Shown in pieces: positions 1 to 12,104 of a stretch of DNA of 60,000 nucleotides. The stretch's first letter is position 1. Every line of letters starts with the position of its first letter. This DNA comes from Nematostella vectensis (taxonomy: Eukaryota; Cnidaria; Anthozoa; Actiniaria; Edwardsiidae): positions 2,481,501 to 2,541,500 of the forward strand of contig NC_064047.1 of assembly GCF_932526225.1 (NCBI RefSeq), read 5' to 3'. A model generated the notes under the pieces. It worked only from the letters and a program-made list of their open reading frames with translations, was not told the origin of the DNA and did no database searches. A program made the translations under genes and the position numbers.

Positions 1-1625
1 CCCAAACAGGGCCTGAGTACCCCCATCCTTGGTGGTACCCCTATACCCAAACAGGGCCTGAGTACCCCCATCCTTGGTGGCACCCCTATACCCAAACAGG
101 GCCTGAGTACCCCCATCCTTGGTGGTACCCCTATACCCAAACAAGGCCTGAGTACCCCAATCCTTGGTGGCACCCCTATACCTTAACAGGGCCTGAGTAT
201 CCCCATCCTTGGCAGCACCCCTATACCCAAACAGGGCCTGAGTACCCCAATCCTTGGTGGCACCCCTATACCCAAACAGGGCCTGAGTACCCCCATCCTT
301 GGTGGCACCCCTATACCCAAACAAGGCCTGAGTACCCCCATCCTTGGTGGTACCCCTATACCCAAACAGGGCCTGAGTACCCCCATCCTTGGTGGTACCC
401 CTATACCCAAACAGGGCCTGAGTACCCCCATCCTTGGTGGCACCCCTATACCCAAACAGGGCCTGAGTACCCCCATCCTTGGTGGCACCCCTATACCCAA
501 ACAGGGCCTGAGTACCCCCATCCTTGGTGGCACCCCTATACCCAAACAGGGCCTGAGTACCCCCATCCTTGGTGGTACCCCTATACCCAAACAGGGTCTG
601 AGTACCCCCATCCTTGGTGGCACCCCTATACCCAAACAAGGCCTGAGTACCCCCATCCTTGGTGGCACCCCTATACCCAAACAAGGCCTGAGTACCCCCA
701 TCCTTGGTGGCACCCCTATACCTAAACAGGGCCGGAGTACCCCCATTATTGGTGGCACCCCTATACCCAAACAGGGCCTAAGTACCCCCATTATTGGTGG
801 CACCCCTATACCCAAACAAGGCCTGAGTACCCCCATCCTTAGCAGCACCCCTGTACCCAAACAGGGCCTAAGTACCCCCATCCTTAGCAGCACCCCTATA
901 CCTAAACAGGGTCTGGGTACCCCCATCCTTGGTGGTACCCCTATACCCAAACAGGGCCTGAGTACCCCCATCCTTGGTGGCACCCCTATACCCAAACAGG
1001 GCCTGAGTACCCCCATCCTTGGTGGCACCCCTATACCTAAACAGGGCCTGAGTACCCCCACCCTTGGTGGCACCCCTGTACCTAAGCAGGGCCTGAGTAC
1101 CCCCACCCTTGGTGGCACCCCTATACCCAAACAGGGCCTGAGTATCCCCATCCTTGGTAGTACCCCTATACCTAAACAGGGCCTGAGTATCCCCATCCTT
1201 GGCAGCACCCCTATACCCAAACAGGGCCTGAGTACCCCCATCCTTGGTGGCACCCCTATACCCAAACAGGGCCTAAGTACCCCCATCCTTGGCAGCACCC
1301 CTATACCCAAACAGGGCCTGAGTACCCCCATCCCTAGCAGCACCCCTATTCCCAAACAGGGCCTGAGTACCCCCATCCCTAGCAGCACCCCTATTCCCAA
1401 ACAGGGCCTAAGTACCCCCATCCTTGGCAGCACCCCTATACCCAAACAGGGTCTGAGTACCCCCATCCTTGGCAGCACCCCTATACCCAAACAGTGCCTG
1501 AGTACCCCCATCCTTGGTGGTACCCCTATTCCCAAACAGGGCCTAAGTACCCCCATCCTTGGTGGTACCCCTATACCCAAACAGGGCCTGAGTACCCCCA
1601 TCCTTGGTGGCACCTTTATACCAAA
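1..1625. repeat. 45-bp minisatellite, about 36 copies
   Basis: A near-perfect tandem array with a 45-base period; each unit contains 'cccaaacagggcctgagtac' followed by 'ccccatccttggtggtaccc'. Units vary by a few substitutions (ggtggt/ggtggc/ggcagc; atcctt/attatt/atccct). Because 45 is divisible by 3 and the units lack stops in several frames, long spurious open frames run through it on both strands. It ends abruptly near 1620, about 110 bp before the first recognisable PAAF1 exon, so it probably lies in a PAAF1 intron, but the upstream exon is outside the window. The left edge is cut by the window start. Confidence 0.97.
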
Positions 1626-1736
1626 ACAAAGGCTGATCACCCTACCTTCTCTGACTTCACAGTGAAGCCTTTCAAGTATGATCCTACTGTAACTTCTGCC
1701 TCACAATATTCTTATTAAATGTGTATTCATTTTCAG

Positions 1737-4700
1737 AGGTCAATAACAGTTGCCTTTCCTCACAAAAAAGTGTCTACCAAGTTCATCAGTAGCTCAAATG
1801 TATTTACCACAATTCACAAGAAAAGTGTAAGTACAATGGTAGTTGTGGGTGACAATAACATGGTAATGATTGATGATGATGGTGGTGTGATAACAAAAGT
1901 TGGCAGTGGCATAGATGATGGAGATGATAGTGATAACAACAGAAGCTGTAATAACCCCATTGTCACATGGAACTACATGTAAATAGTATTTGATTTGTTA
2001 TTAAACTGCCTCAGTTGTGAATAATAATGATCAAAGTTAGGAGCCCAAAAGGCCTATATCAAAATCTATAAAGAAATATGGTTTTAAAGAAAGACATATG
2101 GAGCTTGCCAATTTGATAAAAAATATTATAATTTCATGATAAAAAAAATATAATTATATTAACTATAATTATGGGGTCCACAAATTGAAATACTCTGCAA
2201 GAAGCTTAATGGCTGTATATATCTTTTGCGTAGATTTCATCCATACTCGACGCAGGCTGGTTCTCGTCACTTTTACAATGCTTGTATCCACAGTCAGCTT
2301 CTTTTTATTGTATCAGTGTATCAAATGCGCGCTGCTAGAATTATCCTGTCTGTGGACTTCTCTACTCCCTCCGTTGATCTTTTTCAAGAACTTAAATGGT
2401 TGCCTATTTCTGACTTGATGAAGCTTCGTAAATTACTTGTACTGTTTTCATTATTACTTAATCCCAATGCTCCTTGCTGCCTTAAGTCGCTTTTCCACTT
2501 CGTTTCCTCTTCTGGTCGCATAACGAGGGCTGCACCACCAAACAATCTCACCCTGCCTCTTGCAAAATCTATGGAAAGCAAGCATTTTCTTTCTCAGTTG
2601 CCTCTCTTTTTAAAGCCGCATTGTCACCAGTTTACTTCCGGAGGTCCGATGGAAACCTCAACCGTTAAAAGACAAAAGAATCTATTAAAAATTGAGATAT
2701 TAAACAGGCCATCCGCTGTAAATCATGAATCACCTCCTCAAAGAAACTTACAATAAACACACTGCTTTCAATATTTTGAAATATTTTTCTTTTTTTCCGT
2801 TTAAAATCATCTGAGATTGTTACATAATCGACCGAAGGTAAACTGGTGACAATGCGGCTTTAATGCCCTCCCCTCTGACTTCAAGGGTTTTGTAATGGGG
2901 ATTCCCCCTCAACTATCCTGTTTTATGGTTTCTTTAAAAATAAAGTTAATCATTTTTTCCTTCAAACAACTGTGTAATGTTTCCCACCTTGAAGAAAGAT
3001 TTTGTTACAACTGCCGCTTTTATCTCAACTGCTGATGCCACTCAGCTTTTTTTCTCTCTCTTCGCTCCTTTTTTTTCCAACAATTTGTCAGTGTAAATAT
3101 GTGAATATTTTGTGTGTTTTTGTCATCGTTGCATTGTCATGTAGCTCATCATGTGTATTGGGTGCCTCATGATGCCATGGCCCTGCCAAATGTCATCTAT
3201 ATATTTATACATTTTTTAGGTTAGCTTAGGAAAAAAGAGCTATTTGTTAGAAAACCTTCACTGTTAAAATGCATTGCATTGCATTGTAATGGCTGGAGAT
3301 AATAATGATGTGTGATTTTCAACTATTCAACAAGTACTCTATCTCTAAATATTGTTGCACTGTCATTCTTGTAGATCAAATCGATAGATGTGTCTTCTGG
3401 GGGCAATCTCTGTGTCACGGCAGCTGATGACGATCCATTGACTATCTGGAATACAGATAATGGTTCTATTCGGGTAAGTAAAGCTAAAAAAAACAGATGA
3501 AGTTAAAACCTATGAAGTGCCTTCCCTGAATAAGCACCTCCCCCTGAATAAGCGCTTTCCCCGAATACGTCAGAGCCTTATCCAAAAACAAAGTACCTCC
3601 CCAAATAAGTGTCTCTCGAATTTTAGCTAAAAACTGCCTCACACCAATAAGCTCTTCACCTAAAAATCATTGTGATTAAATTTTAAAACTGTTTGCAATA
3701 CTTACAAGCTGTTAGTAAACTAGCTATTGTTTGTGCACAGCACCAGTTAAGTGGTCACATAGCGGATGTCAACTGCTGCAGGTTCTTTCCCTCTGGTGAG
3801 GTCATAGCTAGTGGTGGTGCTGATTTCCAAATCAAGATCTGGTCGGCGATAGATGGTTCTTGTCCTGTGTCACTTCGTGGACATACTGGTGGTATGTTTT
3901 CACAGATCTGCCCATTTTTAAGATCTTGCTTAAATTTCTGCAATATTGTTTAAAATTCTTACAAAGATCTTCTGAGATCTAATAATATCCCCCCAAGATT
4001 GGTATATCAGATTCTAAGTACGTTTGCTTTTGTTGTGAAATCTTTCTATTTATTTCAGGGATTACTGATATCTCCTTTGTTGAGAGAGGCCGTAATATTG
4101 TTTGTGAGTATAAATTATTGTGTGCGTATACCCTAAATACCCCTAGGTTGTATTATATCGCCTTTTTCTCTTTTTAGCAAGCTGTAGGGATGGCAGTGTA
4201 CGTCTCTGGGATTGTGGGACGTCTAGTTGCTTAACAACAGTTTACAAGTGTGACTGCCCAATTAATGCATGCTCCGTGGGTGAGAACCAAGACCTGACAG
4301 CAGCAGATGATCAGAGAGGTGGGTATTACTAGTTAATGTTGTTTTACTTCCCTTGGTGCTTTTATGATCTTTTAGAGCTGCACAGAGGGTGATAATTTTA
4401 AGCTGGATACACACAGCACTGTGATGTGCTGTTGTGTTTGAGAGCTGTGCTGTGGACTCAGCCTGAGTATAATGTCATGCTCTGGTTGCTTTGTTTTATC
4501 TTAATTAGAGTCGTAAAAAGGGCACTAATTCAAAGGAGGACACTTAATGTTGTGCTTGAGAGTTGTCCTGTGCAGGGAACCTGAGGATCCATGTTTAATT
4601 ATTTTCTGTCTTTGTTTGATTTTAAGATGAAAGAGAAGTAGGAACATCGCATAAGCTTTTGCTGCTCGCTAGGGATGATGGGATACTTGCTGGGGTGAAC

Positions 4701-4968
4701 CTGGGGACTAGGGAGAAGGTACGTTATTCAAGCCACGACAACTTTCAACCACACTGGCAACACTAATGCCATGCGCATGCGTGAAATTGACTATTGCTGT
4801 CTGATGGTGTGGCAGCTATTCGAGTTCCAGGCCCCCTCAGCTATGAACTGCTGTGCGTTTTTGTCCGAGCGTGCGGTGGTTGCCGGGACGGACGATGGGC
4901 ACATATGGCTTCTAGATGTCAGAAACACTAGGTATGGTCCCGAGGTACCCCTGTGCAGTTTCTGTTTT

Positions 4969-5006
<38 letters not shown>

Positions 5007-6655
5007 TATCTCCAGGCTGAGGTGCTTCTCTGACAGGCTAATACTTCTTGAAAACTTCGGCGAGAATAACTCTGTTTCAGAGAAGCATTCGAAAAAATTA
5101 TGGAAGCCTGTGTTGAATTGTTTCCCTAAGTTCCGAAGAGGCAGACCACACAATCTTTTCTTAAGTTCGGCTGTAGTCTTTCTAAGATGTGGATCTAACA
5201 GGAGTACCAATTGGCTACAGGCGAAGTATACTCTGGTTCCAGAGCCTCGAACGTCTCTTTTTTTTTTTTCTGCCACTAAATGGAGAAACGTTCGAGGCTC
5301 TGGAACCAGGGTAGGCGATGTAAAGATCTTGAAAAAGAAAAAAGATCCCACCTCCGACCTTGATTATATAATGGAACATTCAACATTCAACATTCCTTTA
5401 AGCCACTTGATCTTTATCTGTTGCAGTTTGCCGATTGCTGTGTTTCGAAGATCCAAGTCCCCCATTATTTCTGTCATACCTATTGGTGAACGCGGTCTTC
5501 TAGCCTCCACTGGTAAGAACTAACCCCCGCAGGCGTCCCGAGTGATTTTGGAAAAAGGCTTTTTTTCGATTTGGGCTTCCTGTGGCGTGTTACTCGCCAC
5601 AGGAACCCCAATTCATAAAAATACTAAAAAAGTTCAAAAGAAAACACTCGAGATGCCTCCGAAAGATGCTAGAAAAGAACCTATCATAAATGATTATTAT
5701 CAGCCTAGTCCCTCTTGCATTCTCACTGGGTCCCCTGTGCAGATGAGCAATGAGTGAGCGTGGGGCATGGGGCGAATTCAACTTTTCATTCGGGAGGGTT
5801 TCCCGTGTGACGTCACATCTCTTAAGCCCTGTGCAAACTGCGCCAGAACCTGCCATTAAGCCCTGTCCAAACCGCCAGCACCCGCCATCAAGCCCTGTCC
5901 AAACCGCCAGCACCCGCCATTAAGCCCTGTCCAAACCGCCAGCACCCTCCATTAAGCCCTGTTCAAACCGCCAGCACCCGCCATTAAGCCCTGTCCAAAC
6001 TGCCAGCACCCGCCAGCATTGCTGGGCCAGCGGAGTTAGGCAGAATGTTGGTAATAAAGTTCACGGGTGACTGGCGTTGGATTCAAAACGGGGGCAAAGG
6101 CAACCCAAGACCCCACCATTTTACGACTTTGGTAGTTGGTTGGTCTACTTTGTCCCCTAATGTTGGAGCGGTCGTCGTTTTTACGAATACGGGCGACGGA
6201 GAGGACGATCAAAAACAATTAATTTAATCTGATAATTAGAATTAAACTCAAATTGCCCAATTAAACTCAATCAAAGTTTCGCCAACACCTGCCAACACGG
6301 TGTTCAAACATTCAACATTGCTGGCGAGACGTTGGCACAGCAATGTTGGCGCAGTTTGTAAAGGGCTTTTCCCAGCACAAGAATCCCGATTAGATCGCCA
6401 AGAACATGGCCTATTCCAAAGCCAATATGTATCATGCCACGCCCCCTTTTTTATTTTTCAGGGGACGGGTCCTGCTTCTCTTGGACCCCCCGCGGCGCCT
6501 CGATGAGTGACGCTTGCTATGTCACGTGGGAGCTCATGGGACCGGACTGTGACCCAGTCTATAAGATCTGTCGCCATGGCAACACTGTTTACACGGCCTG
6601 CAGAGACAAAGCTGTCAGGAAATATATCTTGGATACTCAAGAAATGACGTCATGA
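1737..6655 (+). CDS. PAAF1: PAAF1, proteasomal ATPase-associated factor 1 (WD40 protein), 5'-partial
   Basis: PAAF1 (yeast Rpn14 relative) is a WD40 protein that binds 19S ATPase subunits and regulates 26S proteasome assembly. Nine phase-consistent exons are visible: 1737-1826, 3375-3473, 3741-3891, 4059-4103, 4178-4318, 4627-4718, 4816-4931, 5427-5512 and 6462-6655, giving 337 codons plus stop. Diagnostic segments are GHIADVNCCRFFPSGEV, SGGADFQIKIWSAIDGSCPV, CRDGSVRLWDCGTSSCL and the C-terminal GPDCDPVYKI, which match the animal PAAF1 family in order; the WD40 blades are recognisable from IW/LW endings. Vertebrate PAAF1 is about 390 residues, so roughly 55-60 N-terminal residues must be encoded upstream of the window. 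Splice sites are canonical. Introns carry a LINE fragment, a MITE, a poly-A tract with a foldback repeat, and a 32-bp minisatellite. Exon borders are hand-derived. Confidence 0.93.
2235..2960 (+). mobile_element. Non-LTR retrotransposon (LINE, CR1/L2-like) C-terminal fragment
   Basis: The plus-strand frame from about 2235 reads as the end of a LINE reverse transcriptase: an AARIIL segment, then LKWLPISDLMKLRKLL and a GRITRAAPPNNL stretch, a layout typical of the region after the RT thumb. A frame change occurs around 2570-2585. The frame is interrupted at 2610 by a MITE and resumes just after it at 2864 with a NALPSDF motif, the usual 'W/F-N-x-LP' box near the end of such ORFs. The fragment lies in the PAAF1 intron 1827-3374, in sense. 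It is a truncated dead copy; the family assignment is approximate. Confidence 0.75.
2610..2863. mobile_element. MITE copy 1, TTAA-flanked, inserted in a LINE
   Basis: An approximately 250-bp element with terminal inverted repeats (left end AGCCGCATTGTCACCAGTTT, right end its reverse complement) flanked on both sides by TTAA (2610-2613 and 2860-2863). TTAA duplications are characteristic of piggyBac-type transposition. Related copies are at 22433-22665 and 45124-45360. No transposase is encoded, so it is non-autonomous. It splits the LINE frame around it, giving a relative age: LINE first, MITE later. Confidence 0.85.
4971..5312. repeat. Poly-A tract and foldback repeat in a PAAF1 intron
   Basis: A pure A tract occupies about 4971-5002, 40 bases after the exon ending at 4931. 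At 5230-5312 a short foldback repeat has arms CTCTGGTTCCAGAGCCTCGA and its inverse separated by about 30 bases. The same arm recurs as a single copy near 37750 (in a NOX4 intron), so it is a dispersed family rather than a local hairpin. The long frame crossing this intron is chance plus repeat. Confidence 0.8.
5541..5645. repeat. Dispersed repeat copy, inverted relative to 47815-47990
   Basis: The stretch containing TCGATTTGGGCTTCCTGTGG and CACAGGAACCCCAATTCATA is found in reverse orientation near 47840-47970. It includes a small internal inverted repeat (CCTGTGGCG / CGCCACAGG). Present in the last PAAF1 intron; no coding content. Confidence 0.7.
5822..6018. repeat. 32-bp tandem repeat, about six copies
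   Basis: Six imperfect copies of a unit built from TAAGCCCTGTCCAAACCGCC and AGCACCCGCCAT lie in the last PAAF1 intron (5513-6461). Changes between copies are single substitutions. The remainder of the intron (6019-6461) shows no gene. Confidence 0.92.
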
Positions 6656-7248
6656 TCTGTTGCCTTGGTAACCCTGTTCTTTTACAGTAAGTAGAGTTAA
6701 TCACGCAGTGGCATCCAAGTGGGAAGATATTGCTGAGGGGTGGGGAGAGGAGGGGTAAAAGGAAGCCCTCTTAGGGAGGGGGTGGGGGGAGGGGTCTTAC
6801 ACCCAGACGTCTTAAACATGTATGATCGCTGATGGCCAGGCGAGGTTATGTACAGGGGAGGTGCTTATTTCAAATCCGTTTGACCTCTGGATAATACGTG
6901 CTTTTTACTAAAGTGTGGGATTAAAAAATTTCCAAAGGACCAAGTTCATAGCAAAATAAGATAAAATGTAGTGGCGGGTAGTACTTGTGAGTGTGTGAGT
7001 GTTACTTGAATCCTTACGTACAGGTCCTCTCTTTATCGAAGTTCCTTTGGAATTTAGTAAATTATTAAAATTGTAATTTAATTTTAAATTCAGCTTAGGT
7101 GCTTTTTCTTTGCTTTTTATTTGAGGGAAGCGATTATTTTAGCTTTAAGAATTTCAACTACGCACAGTTTGGCACACCAGGTGTTTGATTTGTTCTTGCG
7201 TTTTGATACCCAAACACTTAAACTACTGAGCATTTCAAGCATAAAGTG
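6656..7248. other. PAAF1 3' flank, no gene seen
   Basis: This stretch follows the PAAF1 stop codon (6653-6655) and ends at the DIRS terminal repeat. It holds G-rich runs (6730-6800) and AT-rich sequence. I cannot assign a polyadenylation site with certainty; no perfect AATAAA lies close to the stop. No conserved frame on either strand. Confidence 0.6.
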
Positions 7249-7388
7249 AATTCTCTTTCACCATACTCCACATTATGCCCTTATTATGCGTACTTCCTTG
7301 CGCATGCGCAGATTGCCACGTTTTAAAGAAACCATTGTTATGCAAATTAACATGGTATAAAACCCCGCGTACAGCAAGACCATGCCTC
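7249..7388. repeat. DIRS left inverted terminal repeat
   Basis: Begins at GAATTCTCTTTCACCATACT and runs through TGCGCATGCGCAGATTGCCA to CAGCAAGACCATGCCTC. Its inner part is the reverse complement of 12401-12500 and its outer part the reverse complement of 12173-12220. The match stops exactly at 7388, where the nested LINE begins. Confidence 0.9.
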
Positions 7389-8390
7389 CATTCCATTTCC
7401 ATTCATTTATTTATCCATTCACTTGATACATTTTCTATGTAATTAAATTGAATTTATATGCAAATGGAAAGGATTCTAAAGGAAGCAAAGCTTGTAATTA
7501 TATAATCCTTTTATAGTTTTCAGAGTTTTAATTTTTTTTTTTGTGATTAACACAGTACACTTTTTTAAATCATTACATGTCATTGGTAATCAAGTGTAAC
7601 TATGCTAATTATAAATCACAATCAATCATCTAGTTATTTTATCAAACATTATGAATCATGCCCCAGGTCATCGATAAGCTGTTTCCGTATGCTCGTTTTG
7701 AAAGATGGAATGCTTGGTTTTGATTTTTTTTTCTGAATTCAAATTGTTCCACAGCTTTTTCCCTCAAAAGAGATGGATTGCTGTCCAAATGAAGTTTTTT
7801 TGAATTTAATGTTAAGATTATTTGAAGTTCGGGTACTGTAAGAATGTGACTGTGTTTCATTTTTTAGAATAGTGACCAAAATGTTTGGTAATATACCGTG
7901 AGTTAACCTATACATAAAAGTAGCTGTCTCCAAGTAGTGGATCTCGTCTATTCTTAAAATGTTCAGATTTTTAAAAATTGGCTTCGTATGGGCTAGGAAA
8001 TGTGAATATGAAATAATTCTAACTATTTTCTTTTGTAGTTTTACTTTTTACTGATGTTCCCTTGTTTGTCTAAAGAAAAGCTGTTTGCCCATAATATATT
8101 TCTATATGTTAAGTATGGATAGACAAGGGAATAGTAAAGTGTCATTAAAGCTTTCTGTGGAAGATAGCGGCTTATATATCTTATTATTCCTATGTTCTTT
8201 GCTATTTTCTGACACACGATGTTAATGTGACTTTGCCAATTAAGTTTTGAGTCTATGTAGATACCAAGAAATTTAAAAGAATCTACCTGTTCTATTTCTT
8301 TGCTATTAATTGTGACATTTAAATTTGCTGCTTCTATATTCCTATATTCCTCTTCTTCTTTCGTGCTTGCGCACAAAGGTAAGCCCACGT
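7389..8390 (-). mobile_element. 5'-truncated LINE fragment nested in the DIRS element
   Basis: Minus-strand frames carry the end of a non-LTR reverse transcriptase: FKFLGIYIDSKLNWQSHI, then a LYYSLVYPYLTY box, and after a frame change a GILPNILVT / SHSYSTRTSNNL segment, the standard C-terminal layout of CR1/L2/Jockey-like ORF2. The 3' end shows an ATGG/AATA-rich tail next to the DIRS repeat. The 5' end is cut near 8390. Several frame changes mark it as dead. It separates the DIRS left terminal repeat from the gag-like frame. Confidence 0.8.
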
Positions 8391-8508
8391 TGGGCTTGAT
8401 TTGGGTTTTCTTGAAACCTTGTCTTTGTGAGGTTCAATTTATAGTCCTCTCTGCTTATACCCCATTTGTTTCTGTTTTATACATTTTTTACAGCGAATCT
8501 TCAGAATT

Positions 8509-9423
8509 ATGACCAATAAGTCCTCTTCGAGTGTTGATGAAGAAATGAATGAAGACCCTCTGTTGAGGGATAATACCGCTGGTGCTGAACCTCAGCTTTT
8601 ACTCTCGGCGCAGAATATGGCCGCCTTGAGAGATAATCTGGGAATAAATACTATTCAGAGCGCGGTTGAGAATTTAACCTCGCTGGTATCTGGCCAAGTT
8701 TGTAACAACAAACGAGAAGCCAGTCCCAACTCGCGGAGCGGAGCTGGTTCAGCCCGCAAAAAGTCCCGCGATGAAACTGAGGGTTTTGACCCCTCTACTA
8801 TCGCCAAAGACAAAGATTCTTTCCTACCTCCGTCGATTTTCGACGAAAGTGAATCAAAGGGTCCGGAAGTGGCGAAGACTCTTGCTAGTCGCGTGAATGG
8901 GTCGTTCACGTCTAAGCCGCTCGAAGGCAAATTGAAGCCTTTAATGGACAATTATAAATCTCCTGTCAACTGCGAAATGTTGTGTGTTCATAGAGTTAAC
9001 TCTATTCTTTGAAACGAACTGCCAAAGCGAGCGCATCAGATCGACTTAGGGCTACAAGAGGCCCAAAAGGCAATCATGAATACAGCCCAAGTACTGGTTT
9101 CAGTTACTGATGATATGATCAATGCGAAGAAAAACAAAGAGTCTCTGAAGCCCGGATCTTTTATTGGCTCTCTGTCAGATGCTATCACATTTGTGGGTCA
9201 TGCGACTTATCTCACTTCTCTTAAAAGGAGAGACCTGCTAAAGCCTGAGCTTAGCAAGGATTTTCAATCGCTATGTTCGGCTTCAACGCCAGTAACTACT
9301 CAGTTGTTTGGCGACGACTTATCAAAGTTTGTCGATGAGATTTCAAAGGCGAACAAAGTTGCTACAAAAATATCGGCAAGCTCGTCTGTTTCTCAGCGCC
9401 ACAGATCGCGAGGTGGTTATCGT

Positions 9424-9490
<67 letters not shown>

Positions 9491-9640
9491 GGCAGAGGAA
9501 TTCGTTTTTTTATTTTTACCGCGCCAGAACCCCAATTCTGCGTGGGGAAAGACGCAGGGAAACCAGAACCAAGACTCGTCGAGACCATACAACAGGAGAT
9601 ACCAAGCGACAAAAGCGGCAATCAACCGTGACAACAATAA
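8509..9640 (+). pseudogene. DIRS gag-like ORF, with premature stop and poly-Asn tract
   Basis: The frame opens with ATG at 8509 and stays in one frame to 9933, broken by an in-frame TGA at 9010-9012; sequence on both sides reads as one protein (a NELP segment follows the stop immediately). Features: an acidic N-terminus, a KKSRDE basic patch, a helical middle region, then an AAC repeat at about 9421-9489 encoding more than 20 consecutive Asn. DIRS gag-like proteins are poorly conserved, so the assignment rests on position before the RT. Opposite-strand frames across the AAC repeat are shadows. Confidence 0.75.
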
Positions 9641-11310
9641 ACAATGTGAGTTCAACTTCACATAGTATTTCCCCTGTTGGTAATGTGGCTAACAGGGTTG
9701 AACAGTGGTCTAAAATCACCTCTGACAAGTGGGTTCTTGAAACCATACAAGGATACCACCTGGAGTTTGAACGAACTCCTTGGCAAAAATTTATTCCTGG
9801 CCGATTCAATTTATCGGGATCAGAAATTCTGCTAATTAATGCAGAAGTCGTAAAGCTTTTGGAAAAACGAGCTGTTGTCCAGGTGAACCACCGTGAGGAT
9901 GAATTCTTGTCTTCGATTTTTTTGGTGCCTTAGAAAACGGGTGATCTTAGACTAGTCATCAATCTGAAGCCTTTAAATGAATTTGTTCAGAACATTAATT
10001 TCAAAATGGAAAACATTGATCTTTTGGAGCATTTACTGCTCCCTGGGGAGTTTATGGCTTCGATTGATCTGAAAGATGCATATTTTAGCATCCCAATATG
10101 TGTACAAGACCGGAAATATTTGCGGTTTTGTTGGCATGAAAAAGTTTATGAATTCACGTGCCTCCCTTTCGGGTATAAATTAGCGCCTCTATTATATTGG
10201 TGACACTTTAGTGATTGGTAAATCAAGTGAGGAGTGTGCACAACATGCGCGTGATGTTTGCCAAACCCTCTCTAATCTTGGCTTTACCGTGAACGAGGCT
10301 AAATCTCAATTAGTTCCTATGCAACAAATCAATTTTCTTGGATTTGCTGTTGACTCTGTCTCAATGACTTTGTCACTCCCAACCCAAAAGATTGACACTA
10401 TAATTAATGCATGTCGTGGCCTCTTGGAAAATCCATCTCCCAGTATTCGGGACGTGGCACACGTTACAGGGTTAATAGTGTCAGCTTTTCGAGCGGTGAA
10501 ATATTTAAGGCTTTTTTATCGTTCAGTTGAATTATGTAAATCACACCTGATTTGGAATAGTTGTAATTATGATGACAAGACTATACTGTCTGAGACTGCT
10601 CGGTCTGATTTATTAGGGATTATACATAACATCCAGCGATACAATGGGCTTTCTATTGTTACTTCTAATGTGGATTTTATCACTGAAAGTGATGCCAGCA
10701 TGTTGGGTTGGGGAGCCTGTTGTAATGGCCAATCGACGGGCGGCCTGTGGTCTGAGGTCGAATCGAGAAACCACATCAATTATCTAGAGACTTTAGGAGC
10801 TTTTTTCGCACTGAAGTGTTTCGCACGTGACGTCACTGGCAAACACATTCAACTAAAGCTTGATAATACCACAGCTGTATCTTATGTCAACAAGATGGGT
10901 GGCATACGATCTTGCAATCTAGACAATCTGGCAAGGGAAATATGGTTATGGTGCATTGATAGACATATTTGGATATTAGCTGTCCATTTACCCGGACAAA
11001 GTAATACAATAGCTGACTACAAATCACGAAATTTCAATATAAATTTGGAGTGGAGTTTGCACCCAACAGTCTATGACTGGTTGTCTCAGACCACTTTCAT
11101 GCCGGATATCGATTTATTTGCATCTAGATTAAATACTAAGGTCCCAAGATTTATCTCCTGTTTGCCTGATCCGTGCGCGTTTGCGTGCGATGCTTTCTCA
11201 TTAGACTGGAGTAATTTCAAACCTTATGCATTTTCTCCTTTCAGTCTCATTCCAAGAGTGCTGACCCACCTACGGGCACATCTCGTGCAAACGTTGTTAC
11301 TAGTAACGCC
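9641..11310 (+). pseudogene. DIRS reverse transcriptase-RNase H, inactivated
   Basis: RT begins with an EQWSKITSDKWVLETIQGY segment typical of DIRS. An in-frame TAG at 9931-9933 interrupts it just before KTGDLRLVINLKPLN. Motif A is present as SIDLKDAYFSIPI and motif B as CLPFGYKLAP. Directly after that about 30 residues are missing and the frame shifts, so the polymerase box appears as YIGD at 10193-10204 instead of YIDD. RNase H follows (ESDASMLGWGA, LDNTTAVSYVNKMGG, HLPGQSNTIAD). A DIDLFASRLN segment common to DIRS pol proteins comes next. The frame 10211-11623 overlaps the recombinase frame. Confidence 0.88.
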
Positions 11311-11313
11311 AGT

Positions 11314-12104
11314 GTGGCCCTCCCAGGCATGGTACCCAGTAGTATTGAGAATGTCAACCGAAAGACCAATCTTAATCCCCAAGTGGCCGAACCTTCTGAA
11401 GCTGCCCAAAACGGATCAGCTCCACCCCTTGCGGGACCAACTCCAGCTCGCCGCGTGGACTCTGTCAGGGCATGTCTCCGTAGCCGAGGATTTTCTTTTG
11501 GCGCAACCAAGATTATCTGCGAGTCATGGACAAAGGGGACAGGCAAAAAATACGATGGTGCCTGGTCTAATTGTGAGAGCTGGTGTAGTGAACGGTCACA
11601 TGATCCTTTTCAGACATCTGTGAGTACACTGATCAATTTTTTTTTTACGTCTATGTGCGACGATGGCAAAGCTTACAGTACCATAAACACTTATCGCTCA
11701 GCGGTGTCAACTACGCTTGAAGCTGTTACGGGGATCAATATTGGTTCGCATCCTTTAGTAACCAGATTTATGAAGGTGTTTTTGTGAACAAGCCTCCTAA
11801 GCCTAAATACTCTTCTACATGGGACTTCAGTCAACTCACAACGTACTTAAAGACTATAGAACTATCAGAGTCTTTATGGCTCAAGGCTGTACTTAAATGT
11901 GCTAACATAGATACTTCTATTTTCAAGGCCCATAGTTACCATAGTTACGGTAGTGCTGTTACATCTAAGGCTTCTTTCAAGGGTGCATCGGTAGCTGATA
12001 TCATGAAATTGGCTGGTTGGTCAAGACAGTGCACATTTAATAAGTATTACAATAAGCCTATTGCCTCCTCTGACACGTCGGTCAGTATGCTAGCGTTGTC
12101 CTAG
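11314..12104 (+). pseudogene. DIRS tyrosine recombinase, internally deleted
   Basis: Two frames, 11314-11787 and 11784-12104, cover a YR-like protein. The N-terminal SAM-like part contains STINTYRSAVSTTLEAV. The C-terminal part contains GASVADIMKLAGWSRQCTFN followed by KYY, which fits the end of a DIRS YR with the catalytic Tyr region. The middle of the catalytic domain, including the first catalytic Arg, is missing between about 11880 and 11890, and the H-x-x-R box reads HSYHSYGS with a local 9-bp duplication. It should be catalytically dead. Confidence 0.8.

Noticed and set aside
183-1640. A 485-codon minus-strand repeat protein
   Set aside because: It is the 45-bp minisatellite read in frame; no start context, splice support or homology, and other frames are equally open.
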